The notes under the pieces were generated by a model. The model was not told the origin of the DNA. It did no database searches and saw only the letters and a program-made list of their open reading frames with translations. Both the position numbers and the translations under genes were made by a program. From Pseudomonas sp. B6002 (lineage in GTDB: Bacteria > Pseudomonadota > Gammaproteobacteria > Pseudomonadales > Pseudomonadaceae), in NCBI RefSeq assembly GCF_013385985.1, contig NZ_JACAOY010000009.1:27556-91555 (forward strand): 64,000 nt of DNA. The letters are read 5' to 3'. Shown here piece after piece: positions 49,010 to 56,395 of this stretch (position 1 is its first letter; each line of letters begins with the position of its first letter).

Positions 49010-50329
49010 TCAAAACACCCACTGCCCAATCAACCAGGCATTCGCCCCACTGATCACCGCGAACAAAAACCACGCCAACAGCTTCGTGGGCCAGCGATTC
49101 ACGAACGGCCCCATCAATTGTTCGTCGCCGGTCATGCGGATCAACGGGTACAACGCAAACGGCAGCTGCAGGCTAAGCACGACCTGGCTGAGGATCAGCA
49201 GTTTGCCAATGGCATCGTCGCCCATCAGCCACACGCCGAGGAACGCGGGGATCAGTGCGAGCCCGCGGGTAATGAGGCGGCGTTGCCAGCAGGGAATCCG
49301 CAGGTTGAGGTAGCCCTCCATGATCACCTGGCCGGCAATGGTGCCGGTGAAGGTGGAGCTTTGCCCGGAGGCCAGCAAGGCGACGCCGAACAGGATGCTG
49401 GCGAACGCGCCCCCCACCAGGGGATCGAGCAAGTGGTAGGCGTCCTGGATCTCGACCACATCGGCATGGCCGGTGTTATGGAAGGCGGCTGCGGCGAGCA
49501 CCAGGATCGCGGCGTTGACCAGCAAGGCCAGGGCCAGAGAGCCGATGGTGTCGATTCGCGCCAGCTTGACCGCGTCCCTCTTGCTGGCGAGGTCCTTGCC
49601 GATCAGGCGGGTTTGCACGATCGACGTGTGCAGGTAGAGGTTATGCGGCATCACCGTGGCGCCGAGAATACCGATGGCCAGGTACAGCGGCGCGGCATCG
49701 CTGATGGCCGACAAGGACGGCGCGAAGCCGCTAAGCACGTCCGGCCAGTACGGCTTGATCAGCACCAGTTCAATGAAGAAGCACACGCCGATGGTCGCTA
49801 CCAGCGCCAGCATGATCGCTTCCAGGCGACGGAACCCACGGTTCTGCAGGGCCAGGATCAGCAACGTGTCGAAGGCGGTAATGACAATGCCGGTGGTCAG
49901 CGAGACGCCCAACAACAGGTGAAACGCCAGGGCACAACCCAGTACCTCGGCCAGGTCGGTGGCGATGATCGAAATTTCCGCCAACACCCATTGGGTGCGG
50001 GCCGAGCGCTGGCTGTAGCGTTCGCGCGACAGCTGCGCCAGGTCCTTGCCGGTGGCGATGCCCAGCCGTGAACACAGGCACTGCACCGCCATGCCCGCCA
50101 GGCTGGCCAGCAACACCACGAACAACAGGCTGTAGCCGTAGCGTGAGCCCGCCTCGATGGCGGTGGCCCAGTTGCCGGGGTCCATGTAGCCGATGGAGAT
50201 CAACAGGCCGGGGCCGGCGAACATCAGCATCCGCTTGAAAAACGAAGCCTTGGGGTCGACGGCGACGGAGCCGGCCACTTCCGGCGGGCAGAACGGGGCG
50301 GTAGCGATTTTCGGCAGGCTGAATTTCAC
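49010..50329 (-). CDS. mntH: Nramp divalent metal (Mn2+/Fe2+):H+ symporter
   Basis: 439 residues from a GTG at 50329 (VKFSLPKIATAPFC). Eleven membrane segments with the metal-site motifs DPGNWATAIEAGS near residue 48 (TM1) and GATVMPHNLYLH near 215 (TM6) identify an Nramp/MntH carrier. It imports Mn2+ and related metals with protons through the inner membrane. No MntR or Fur-type box was recognised upstream. It sits alone between the orphan antitoxin and a hydrolase gene of the same orientation. Confidence 0.92.
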   Translation of the reverse strand: MKFSLPKIATAPFCPPEVAGSVAVDPKASFFKRMLMFAGPGLLISIGYMDPGNWATAIEAGSRYGYSLLFVVLLASLAGMAVQCLCSRLGIATGKDLAQLSRERYSQRSARTQWVLAEISIIATDLAEVLGCALAFHLLLGVSLTTGIVITAFDTLLILALQNRGFRRLEAIMLALVATIGVCFFIELVLIKPYWPDVLSGFAPSLSAISDAAPLYLAIGILGATVMPHNLYLHTSIVQTRLIGKDLASKRDAVKLARIDTIGSLALALLVNAAILVLAAAAFHNTGHADVVEIQDAYHLLDPLVGGAFASILFGVALLASGQSSTFTGTIAGQVIMEGYLNLRIPCWQRRLITRGLALIPAFLGVWLMGDDAIGKLLILSQVVLSLQLPFALYPLIRMTGDEQLMGPFVNRWPTKLLAWFLFAVISGANAWLIGQWVF

Positions 50330-50370
50330 GCGGTATCCCAGGCAAACACACAAGACAGGGAAACAGCTTA

Positions 50371-51924
50371 TCAGTCAGACGCGACCGTGCGCATCACCGT
50401 GTCCCGGGGCAGGTCGAACGCCTCCACCACTTGCACCACCAGGTCCATCTCCTGGTTCAACGCCTCGCGTTCCATGCGTTGGCGAATCACGCCCACCACC
50501 AGCACCGCCAGGGTGGTGATCGAGTAAGCCGGGCCGGAAAACGCCCGCACACCGCTCACCAGCAACATCGCCGCCGCCAGGGCCTGGCCCACCACCGGAA
50601 TGGCCGTGGCCGCCCCGCGCCGCAGCATGAACCCGGTGAGTCCCGCCAGGGCCGTGCCGCTCAAGGCGGTCGTCGCCGAACGGCCCACGTCGAAACGACT
50701 GAACAGGCCCTGCTCTTTCTGCGCCGCCGCCTTCAGTTCCGCGTCGAAGGCCTGGCGGTCGGCGCGGCTGAGTTTGTCTTTGTATTGCTCGATGAGTGTT
50801 TCCGCGACCCGTGCCTCGATGTCTGCCAGCGCCACACTGTCGAGCGGTTCATCGAACGTGATGCCCAGGCGCTGCGCTACATCTTCGGCGATCTGCCGAT
50901 AACTCACGCCATGGCCACGGGCCAGGTTCATGAACGTGTCGCCGCCCATGCGCTGCAGTTCAATCGCCAGCTTCAACGGTTCGCGCACGCTGGCATCAAT
51001 CGACGCACTGCGCTTTTGCGCCATCAGCTCGGCGAGAAACTTCAGTTCTTCGGGGCGGGCCTGCACCAGCGCCGGGAACAACTCGACGTCCTCCTCGGCA
51101 AACCGCACCTCAGCACTGCGCTGATCAGAGCGAATCAGGCCGCGACGCTCCTGCAGCAGGTCGGTGTATTGCACCACCGTCTTCAACTGCGGCCAGTACG
51201 CGGCATGGTCGAAGGTGGCCAGGTGCACATTGGTCACCTTGGCCTTGAGCGCCGGGGTCAGCGGGATCGCATAACGGCCGATGCAGCGCTCGGTGTCCGG
51301 CTTCATCGCCAGCGCCCAGTCCTTGCTGGAATGGCAGTTGATCACCCGCCCCTTGAGCGGCGCCGACACCTCGTCCCAAGGGCTCGACGTACAAATCGCA
51401 CCGCCCATCAACAGCAGGTTGTTCAGCGGCAGCTCACGGGCGACATCCGGGCGAGCCAGCACACTCTTGACCAGGATGCGCGCCCCCAGGGAGTGCCCGA
51501 TCAGGTTGATGCGCCGCACCGGCAACGCTTCGGCGTGCAGGTAACCGGCCAGCTCCGGCAACAGGGTCTTGGCCACTTCATCCACACGGGCCTCGACACT
51601 TTTGTAGTGGTCGAGAAAATACGCGATGGCCTTGCCCACGCCCACAGTGGCCGCGCCCAGGCCACCACCGCCGAGCATCGAACCTATCACCTCCTTGAAC
51701 GGGGCAAACAGGTTCTCCAGAAAATGCCCCGCCGGCCAGAACAGCATCAGGTTGGTCGAGCCTTCGATGCTGGCCAATTGGTCTTTGAAGCTGCCCAATT
51801 GCTGGCGGTTAAAGAACGCCGAGTAACCGTGAACGTAGAGATTGAGCACATCCCCCTGGGGCTCGCCACACAATACAAAGGTGGGCTTGCGGGTGCGGTG
51901 CATTTCATCCCACTGGTGCTGCAT
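50371..51924 (-). CDS. Alpha/beta hydrolase (DUF726-like) fused to a YaaW-like domain
   Basis: 517 residues from the ATG at 51924 with AGGAG 10 nt upstream. Residues 25-260 are an alpha/beta hydrolase: NLYVHGYSAFF near 28, nucleophile elbow GHSLG with Ser145, and likely Asp202 (CHSSKDW) and His240 (TFDHAAYW). Residues about 280-505 resemble E. coli YaaW: IELQRMGGDTFMNLARGHG at 321-339, a helical middle and an Ala/Gly-rich hydrophobic segment near 400-470 that may insert in the membrane. YaaW proteins have no firm function. The fusion suggests membrane-linked lipase or amidase activity. Confidence 0.7.
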   Translation of the reverse strand: MQHQWDEMHRTRKPTFVLCGEPQGDVLNLYVHGYSAFFNRQQLGSFKDQLASIEGSTNLMLFWPAGHFLENLFAPFKEVIGSMLGGGGLGAATVGVGKAIAYFLDHYKSVEARVDEVAKTLLPELAGYLHAEALPVRRINLIGHSLGARILVKSVLARPDVARELPLNNLLLMGGAICTSSPWDEVSAPLKGRVINCHSSKDWALAMKPDTERCIGRYAIPLTPALKAKVTNVHLATFDHAAYWPQLKTVVQYTDLLQERRGLIRSDQRSAEVRFAEEDVELFPALVQARPEELKFLAELMAQKRSASIDASVREPLKLAIELQRMGGDTFMNLARGHGVSYRQIAEDVAQRLGITFDEPLDSVALADIEARVAETLIEQYKDKLSRADRQAFDAELKAAAQKEQGLFSRFDVGRSATTALSGTALAGLTGFMLRRGAATAIPVVGQALAAAMLLVSGVRAFSGPAYSITTLAVLVVGVIRQRMEREALNQEMDLVVQVVEAFDLPRDTVMRTVASD

Positions 51925-52011
51925 GGGCCGGTGACTCCTGGTGACGATGGAGGGCGATACTACCAAAGCGCGGCCGCAAAAGAGGTGAATCCTGACCGAC
52001 GTGTTGAAGAT

Positions 52012-52794
52012 TCAGAACAACGCGGCCGCCTTCGACTTGGCCAGGTAGCGCGCCGGCGACTCGCCCAGGTTGCGCCGGAACACCGAGGTAAAGGCGCTGG
52101 AACTGCTGAACCCCAACTCCAACGCCACCGCCGTAATGGAAACGCCATGACTCAGGCGCGCCGTGGCTTCCAGCAGGCAGACTTGCTGGCGCCAGGCGAC
52201 GAACGTCATGCCGGTGCTTTCGAGAAAATGGCGGGTGAAGGTGCGCCGGCTCATGTTCGACCAGGCGGCCATTTCATCCAGGGAAATGGTTTGCGTGGGC
52301 GCCGCCAGAAAGCGCTGGCAGGCCTGGGCCAGGCGTGGTTCGCCGGGCAGCGGCGCACTCAGGGGTAGCTCGGGCATGGCGCCCATTTCATCGATCAACA
52401 GCGTCAGCACACAGCGCTGTCGCTCACTGGCAGGCGCCGACGGCTCGAATGCCAGCGCCGCTTCCAGTAGATGACGCAGCAGTGGCGATACCTCGAAGAC
52501 CTGGCAACGCGCCTGCAAACCGGCGCGCTCGGCGGCCTGGTCGTCCAGGTAAGTGTTGAGCATCACCACCTCGCCGCGCATGTGCATCTCATGGGGCACG
52601 CCGGCGGGCACCCAGATCGCCCGCTGCGGTGGGACCACCCAGTTGCCGAGGTCGGTGAACATCTTCAGTGCGCCGGTGGAGGCATACGCAAACTGGCCAC
52701 GCGGGTGGGTGTGCCGTGGGAAGACGGTACCGCACGGGTATTCACGCACGGTGACCAGCGCTTCGGGGACATGGGCATCAAAGGTCGGAATCAT
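52012..52794 (-). CDS. AraC-family transcriptional regulator with cupin sensor
   Basis: 260 residues. The sensor half has FPRHTHPRGQFAYASTGALKM near residue 25 and VVPPQRAIWVPAGVPHEMHMRGEV near 52. The DNA-binding half (about 150-255) has MSRRTFTRHFLESTGMTFVAWRQQ and ends SSAFTSVFRRNLGESPARYL. It is divergent from an EamA-type exporter 103 bp away, as is common for AraC/EamA pairs in pseudomonads, so it probably regulates it. Confidence 0.86.
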   Translation of the reverse strand: MIPTFDAHVPEALVTVREYPCGTVFPRHTHPRGQFAYASTGALKMFTDLGNWVVPPQRAIWVPAGVPHEMHMRGEVVMLNTYLDDQAAERAGLQARCQVFEVSPLLRHLLEAALAFEPSAPASERQRCVLTLLIDEMGAMPELPLSAPLPGEPRLAQACQRFLAAPTQTISLDEMAAWSNMSRRTFTRHFLESTGMTFVAWRQQVCLLEATARLSHGVSITAVALELGFSSSSAFTSVFRRNLGESPARYLAKSKAAALF

Positions 52795-52897
52795 GGCCCG
52801 ATAATGTCAAAGCATGGCCCGACATAGCAAGCGGGCCATTCGGCGGCGCCCTAACCTGATCGCCATTGAACAGCCCTGCCTGCCCCAAGGATTTCCC

Positions 52898-53785
52898 ATG
52901 CACAAGAAACACCTCGCCCTGGCCGTACTCGTCACCCTGATCTGGGGCTTGAACTTTCCCATCACAAAACTGGGCCTGCGCTCGATCGACCCCTTTGTGC
53001 TCACGGGCATCCGCTTTGCCCTCGCCGCCTTGCCCCTGGTGTTCTTCATCAAGCGCCCCCGCGTCAACTTCGGCTATGTCGCCGCCTACGGCGTGATCTT
53101 CGGCCTGGGCATGTGGGGCGTGATCAATTACGGCATCCAGGTCGGCGTCAGCCCGGGCATTGCTTCGCTGATCATTCAGCTCAGCGTGTTTTTCACCCTG
53201 GGTTGGGGCTGCGTGTTGTTCAACGAAAAGATACGCGGCAGCCAGTGGGTGGGCGCCCTGCTCGCGCTGATCGGCCTGGGTGGCATCATCGCCACGCAAC
53301 AGGGTGAGCATGCGGTGCTGGGGGTGATGATGATCGTGTTTAGTGCTCTGGCCTGGAGCGTCGGCAACGTGATCATCAAGCAATCGGGGGTCAAGGAGAT
53401 CTTCTCGTTCATGGTATGGGCCAGCCTGTTTCCGCCCATCCCACTGGGGCTCATGGCCTGGTGGCTGCACGGCAGCGCGTCGTTCGCCCAGGTGCAGGTC
53501 AGCCTTGACCTGACCGCCGTGCTGTCGATCCTGTTCCAGGTGTACCTGGCCACGCACGTGGCCTACTGGGGCTGGAATTCGCTGCTCAAGACCTACCCGG
53601 TGTCCACCGTGGCGCCGCTGTCGTTGCTGATTCCCGTGTTCGGCATCGCCAGTTCCGTATTGATCCTCGGCGAGCAGGTCAGCACCACCGAGCTGATCGC
53701 CATCGCAATCATCATCACCGGCCTGGCCGTGGGCCTTTACCGCAAGCCAGCTCCGCGCGTGCCGCCCGATTGTGCACACCGATAG
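52898..53785 (+). CDS. EamA/DMT-family transporter
   Basis: 295 residues from the ATG at 52898 (AAGGA upstream), with ten hydrophobic segments in two EamA repeats. LIWGLNFPITKLGLRSIDPFVLTGIRF is near residue 13 and the second repeat has VFSALAWSVGNVIIKQSG near 150. It resembles the EamA/YdeD exporters for O-acetylserine, cysteine and related metabolites. The real substrate is unknown. Divergent AraC gene upstream. Confidence 0.85.
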   Translation: MHKKHLALAVLVTLIWGLNFPITKLGLRSIDPFVLTGIRFALAALPLVFFIKRPRVNFGYVAAYGVIFGLGMWGVINYGIQVGVSPGIASLIIQLSVFFTLGWGCVLFNEKIRGSQWVGALLALIGLGGIIATQQGEHAVLGVMMIVFSALAWSVGNVIIKQSGVKEIFSFMVWASLFPPIPLGLMAWWLHGSASFAQVQVSLDLTAVLSILFQVYLATHVAYWGWNSLLKTYPVSTVAPLSLLIPVFGIASSVLILGEQVSTTELIAIAIIITGLAVGLYRKPAPRVPPDCAHR

Positions 53786-53871
53786 ACAGTCATGGCAGAA
53801 AACCGGGATTTTTCCGCTGCAGCGTGTTCACTAGGATTCACAGGGTCTTCCATTGACCCGAGGTCACCCCC

Positions 53872-54273
53872 ATGAGCACACCTGAATTCTTTGTCACCCC
53901 AGGTTATGGCGATTACATGCGCGAGCACCTGCACTATTCCCAGGCGGTGAAAGTCGGCAATCGCATTGAAACCTCAGGCCAGGGCGGCTGGGACGATGAG
54001 TTCCAGATCCCTACCGACCTGGCCGAAGAAATCGCCCAGGCCTTTCACAACCTGGAGCGTACCCTCGCCAGCGCAGGCGCCGGCTGGGAGCATGTGATTC
54101 ACGTCAACTCCTACCACGTCGGCGGCTTCCCGCCCGACGTCAACGAGGCAATGGTCAAGCAGTACCGCCGCTACATGCCCAACCATGCGCCCATCTGGAC
54201 CCAGGTCGGCGTCGAAGCCTTGGGGTTGCCCACCATGCGCGTGGAGATCCGGGTGACGGCCATCATTCCTTGA
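53872..54273 (+). CDS. RidA/YjgF-family protein
   Basis: 133 residues. The family has LHYSQAVKVGNRIETSGQGG near residue 22 and MRVEIRVTAI at the C-terminus with the conserved Arg of RidA-type imine/enamine deaminases. It would hydrolyse reactive imine intermediates in the cytoplasm. It is longer in the N-terminus than RidA itself and belongs to a paralogous subfamily. Its end overlaps the convergent LysR gene by 11 bp. Confidence 0.88.
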   Translation: MSTPEFFVTPGYGDYMREHLHYSQAVKVGNRIETSGQGGWDDEFQIPTDLAEEIAQAFHNLERTLASAGAGWEHVIHVNSYHVGGFPPDVNEAMVKQYRRYMPNHAPIWTQVGVEALGLPTMRVEIRVTAIIP

Positions 54274-55159
54274 CGCCGAAGGTGCGGATCACCCACTCGG
54301 TAAACACCTTGAGCCGCGCACTCTGGTGGCGATTGGGCGGGTAAAGGATGTGCAGCGGCGTGGGCGGGCGTGACCAGTCCGGCAACACGCGAATCAACTG
54401 GCCCGCATCGATGTAGTACTGCACGATTGATGTGAAGTGCTGCCCGACGCCCAGCCCGGCGAGCAGCATTTCCTTGAGCCCGTTGCCTTCGTTGGTCGAG
54501 AACGCGCAATCGCCCACTTCAATGCGCTGCTCACCGTTCTCGAAGATCAGGGGTTCAGGCTTGCCGGAGCCTGCAAAAAAATAGCCCGCCCGCAGGTGGT
54601 TCTGCTCCAGGTCCTGCGGCGAAACCGGCAGGCCACGGCGCTGCAGATAGCTGGGCGCGGCGCAGGTCAGGTACTCCAGGTCGGCCACCTTGCGCCCGAT
54701 CATCCCCATGTCCTCGAGCTTGCCGGCCCGGATCACACAGTCGGCCCCCTCCCCAACGATGTTTACCGCACGGTCGCTGATCCCCAGGGCAACCGTGATA
54801 TCCGGGTACTCGCGATGAAAATCCACCAGCGCGGGGATCAACAGGCAATTGGCAAACGACGCCGGCGCATCCACCCGCAAATGCCCACGCGGCTTGAGGA
54901 TCTGCCCACGGGCCAGGCTGTCCACTTCATCCAGCTCCGTCACCAGGCGCCGTGCATGCCCGTAATACTCCAGCCCTTCAGCGGTGGGTGCCAGGGTGCG
55001 GGTGGTGCGGTGCATCAACTTGATGCCCAGGTGTTGTTCCAGGTCGGTGATCAGCTTGCTGACCGTGGAACGTGGCAGCGCCAACTGGTCGGACGCCCGG
55101 CTGAAGGAGCCGGTGTCGACGACACGGACGAAGGCACGCATGGCGAGGAGTTGGTTCAC
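54263..55159 (-). CDS. LysR-family transcriptional regulator
   Basis: 298 residues from a GTG at 55159 (VNQLLAMRAFVRVVDTGSFS). The N-terminal helix-turn-helix has SDQLALPRSTVSKLITDLEQHLG (about residues 21-43). The effector domain begins near PRGHLRVDAPASFANCLLIPAL (residue 88). It is of the CrgA/DsdC-like group that often self-regulates. Convergent with ridA; a terminator for the toxin-antitoxin pair lies just upstream of it. Confidence 0.87.
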   Translation of the reverse strand: MNQLLAMRAFVRVVDTGSFSRASDQLALPRSTVSKLITDLEQHLGIKLMHRTTRTLAPTAEGLEYYGHARRLVTELDEVDSLARGQILKPRGHLRVDAPASFANCLLIPALVDFHREYPDITVALGISDRAVNIVGEGADCVIRAGKLEDMGMIGRKVADLEYLTCAAPSYLQRRGLPVSPQDLEQNHLRAGYFFAGSGKPEPLIFENGEQRIEVGDCAFSTNEGNGLKEMLLAGLGVGQHFTSIVQYYIDAGQLIRVLPDWSRPPTPLHILYPPNRHQSARLKVFTEWVIRTFGVKE

Positions 55160-55233
55160 AGGGGTTATTCCGCGGGTGGGAGTGACGGCTATTGTCCACC
55201 AAGTTGCACAATACCGACACAACGCCGGGCAAC

Positions 55234-55259
55234 AAAAAGCCCGGCACTCGGGCCGGGCT
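55234..55259 (-). terminator. Rho-independent terminator of the toxin-antitoxin operon
   Basis: On the minus strand the stem AGCCCGGC / GCCGGGCT (8 bp, 6-nt loop) is followed by TTTTT. It lies 23 bp after the antitoxin stop and before the LysR gene. Confidence 0.8.
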
Positions 55260-55281
55260 CCTGCCCATCACGGTTGCGCCT

Positions 55282-55587
55282 CTAGCAGGCGAAGTTGTCG
55301 ATCCTGACCTGGCCATCCGGGAACGTTGCGATAATTTCCAGCTCCCCTCCCATCGCGCGGATGTAATCACGCAAGGTGCTGATGTACATGTCAGTGCGAC
55401 GCTCCATCTTGGAGACTGCCGCCTGGTTGATGTTCAGCGCTTTGGCCAGGCTCTCCTGGCTCAACTGCTGCGCCTTGCGCAGTTCATGCAACGGCATTTC
55501 CTTCAGGTGCTGACGCAGTATTAGCTCGGCATCGGCGCGCGCCTCAGGCGTCATGCACGCTTGAAGGTCAGCGAATTTTTTAGCCAT
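55282..55587 (-). CDS. XRE-family antitoxin of a HigBA-type pair
   Basis: 101 residues from the ATG at 55587 (MAKKFADL); longer in-frame starts lie inside the toxin gene. The helix-turn-helix covers about residues 39-60 (LSQESLAKALNINQAAVSKM). The N-terminal helices (TPEARADAELILRQHL) are typical of HigA-like antitoxins encoded after the toxin. It overlaps the toxin gene by 8 bp. It neutralises the toxin and should bind its own promoter. Confidence 0.88.
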   Translation of the reverse strand: MAKKFADLQACMTPEARADAELILRQHLKEMPLHELRKAQQLSQESLAKALNINQAAVSKMERRTDMYISTLRDYIRAMGGELEIIATFPDGQVRIDNFAC

Positions 55588-55945
55588 GGTTACGGCCCTC
55601 TTTACGCAATGTTTCCAAATGCACGTCATACAGCTTTTCTGCCATGGGAACGTGCACGTCGTACCAACGGTGCTGTGCAGTTTTATCGCCGCCAATCAAC
55701 AGAACGGCACACCGCCTGGGATCGAATGCATACAACACCCGAAAAGGCCGACCTGCGTGCTGTACGCGCAACTCGCGCAAGTTGCCATGTCGAGTGCCCT
55801 TGATATCGCTGCTATGGGGAAAACGCAGGCCCGGCCCAAAAAGCCCAAGCAGGTCAACGCTGGCAGATACCGACGATTGCTCCCGTGCATCAAGACCGCC
55901 CCACCAGTCTCCGAATTCATCCGTGTATTCAATGTCCCAGACCAT
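55580..55945 (-). CDS. RelE/HigB-family toxin (phage-derived Gp49-like)
   Basis: 121 residues. WDIEYTDEFGDWWGGL at the start, then LRELRVQHAGRPFRVLYAFDPRR near residue 58 and VLLIGGDKTAQHRWYDVHVPMAEKLY near 82, which match the RelE-like Gp49/HigB group with its Arg/Lys catalytic residues. It is likely a ribosome-dependent mRNA endonuclease. It is placed before its antitoxin, the reversed order of HigBA modules. Confidence 0.87.
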   Translation of the reverse strand: MVWDIEYTDEFGDWWGGLDAREQSSVSASVDLLGLFGPGLRFPHSSDIKGTRHGNLRELRVQHAGRPFRVLYAFDPRRCAVLLIGGDKTAQHRWYDVHVPMAEKLYDVHLETLRKEGRNHG

Positions 55946-56114
55946 GCAAATATGCCACCCAAGGAATATAAACTCAAGGGCATAACTTTAGGATCACAGC
56001 GGCCTCTGTCGCCACCCGGGTTCCTAGGCAAATTGTTTGTACATTCTTCAGCACGCACGTGCTTCCACACTCTCGGCGCTTGCAGGGTTCTTTGAACAGG
56101 ATTCAAAAAATTCC

Positions 56115-56140
56115 AAAAAAAACCGCCCTTCCGGGCGGCT
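56115..56140 (-). terminator. Rho-independent terminator (minus strand)
   Basis: AGCCGCCC-GGAA-GGGCGGTT on the minus strand is followed by a run of eight T. It lies immediately after the remnant reading frame ending at 56149, so it was probably that gene's terminator. Confidence 0.8.
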
Positions 56141-56148
56141 TAAGGAAC

Positions 56149-56300
56149 TCGGCTTTGATCAGAAACCGAGGTAGAAATTGACAGTGACAACAACAGATCC
56201 TGTGTGCCAAAACGGTAGTCGACCCACGAAAACGTCATTGAATTAAATGGTATTAATACTTTCGTAAACGCCCAGCAAGAACGGGATCCCACCTCACCCC
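56149..56300 (-). pseudogene. Possible 3' remnant of an outer membrane barrel protein, frameshifted
   Basis: On the minus strand, one frame reads IPFNSMTFSWVDYRFGTQDL and the -1 frame then gives VVTVNFYLGF with a stop. The pattern resembles the last two strands of an outer membrane beta-barrel with C-terminal Phe. The switch falls in a TGTTGTTGT run. A terminator follows directly. No start or upstream body was found. Weak but coherent evidence for a decayed gene end. Confidence 0.4.
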
Positions 56301-56395
56301 CATCCCCGCTCGCGGCAAAAATACAATTTTTCAAACTGTAAAAAGCGCTCTAATAGCCCCTGTTTTGATCCGCTTCAACGATCCTGGAGTTCGCA

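Larger units (their letters stand above)
55946..56395. other. Intergenic region with terminator and gene remnant
   Basis: 450 bp between the toxin gene and the antiporter gene. It contains a minus-strand terminator (56115-56140), the possible 3' end of a lost outer membrane protein (56149-56300) and the presumed antiporter promoter. The part 55946-56100 shows nothing recognisable. It is AT-richer than the surroundings, particularly 56201-56345. Confidence 0.6.

Noticed and set aside
48993-49313. Open frame directly after the Phd antitoxin, considered as its missing toxin
   Set aside because: Sequence lacks PIN-domain acidic residues or RelE features and is exactly antisense to the conserved end of mntH.
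50431-52368. 645-codon plus-strand open frame
   Set aside because: Antisense to the hydrolase-YaaW and AraC genes; no signal of its own.
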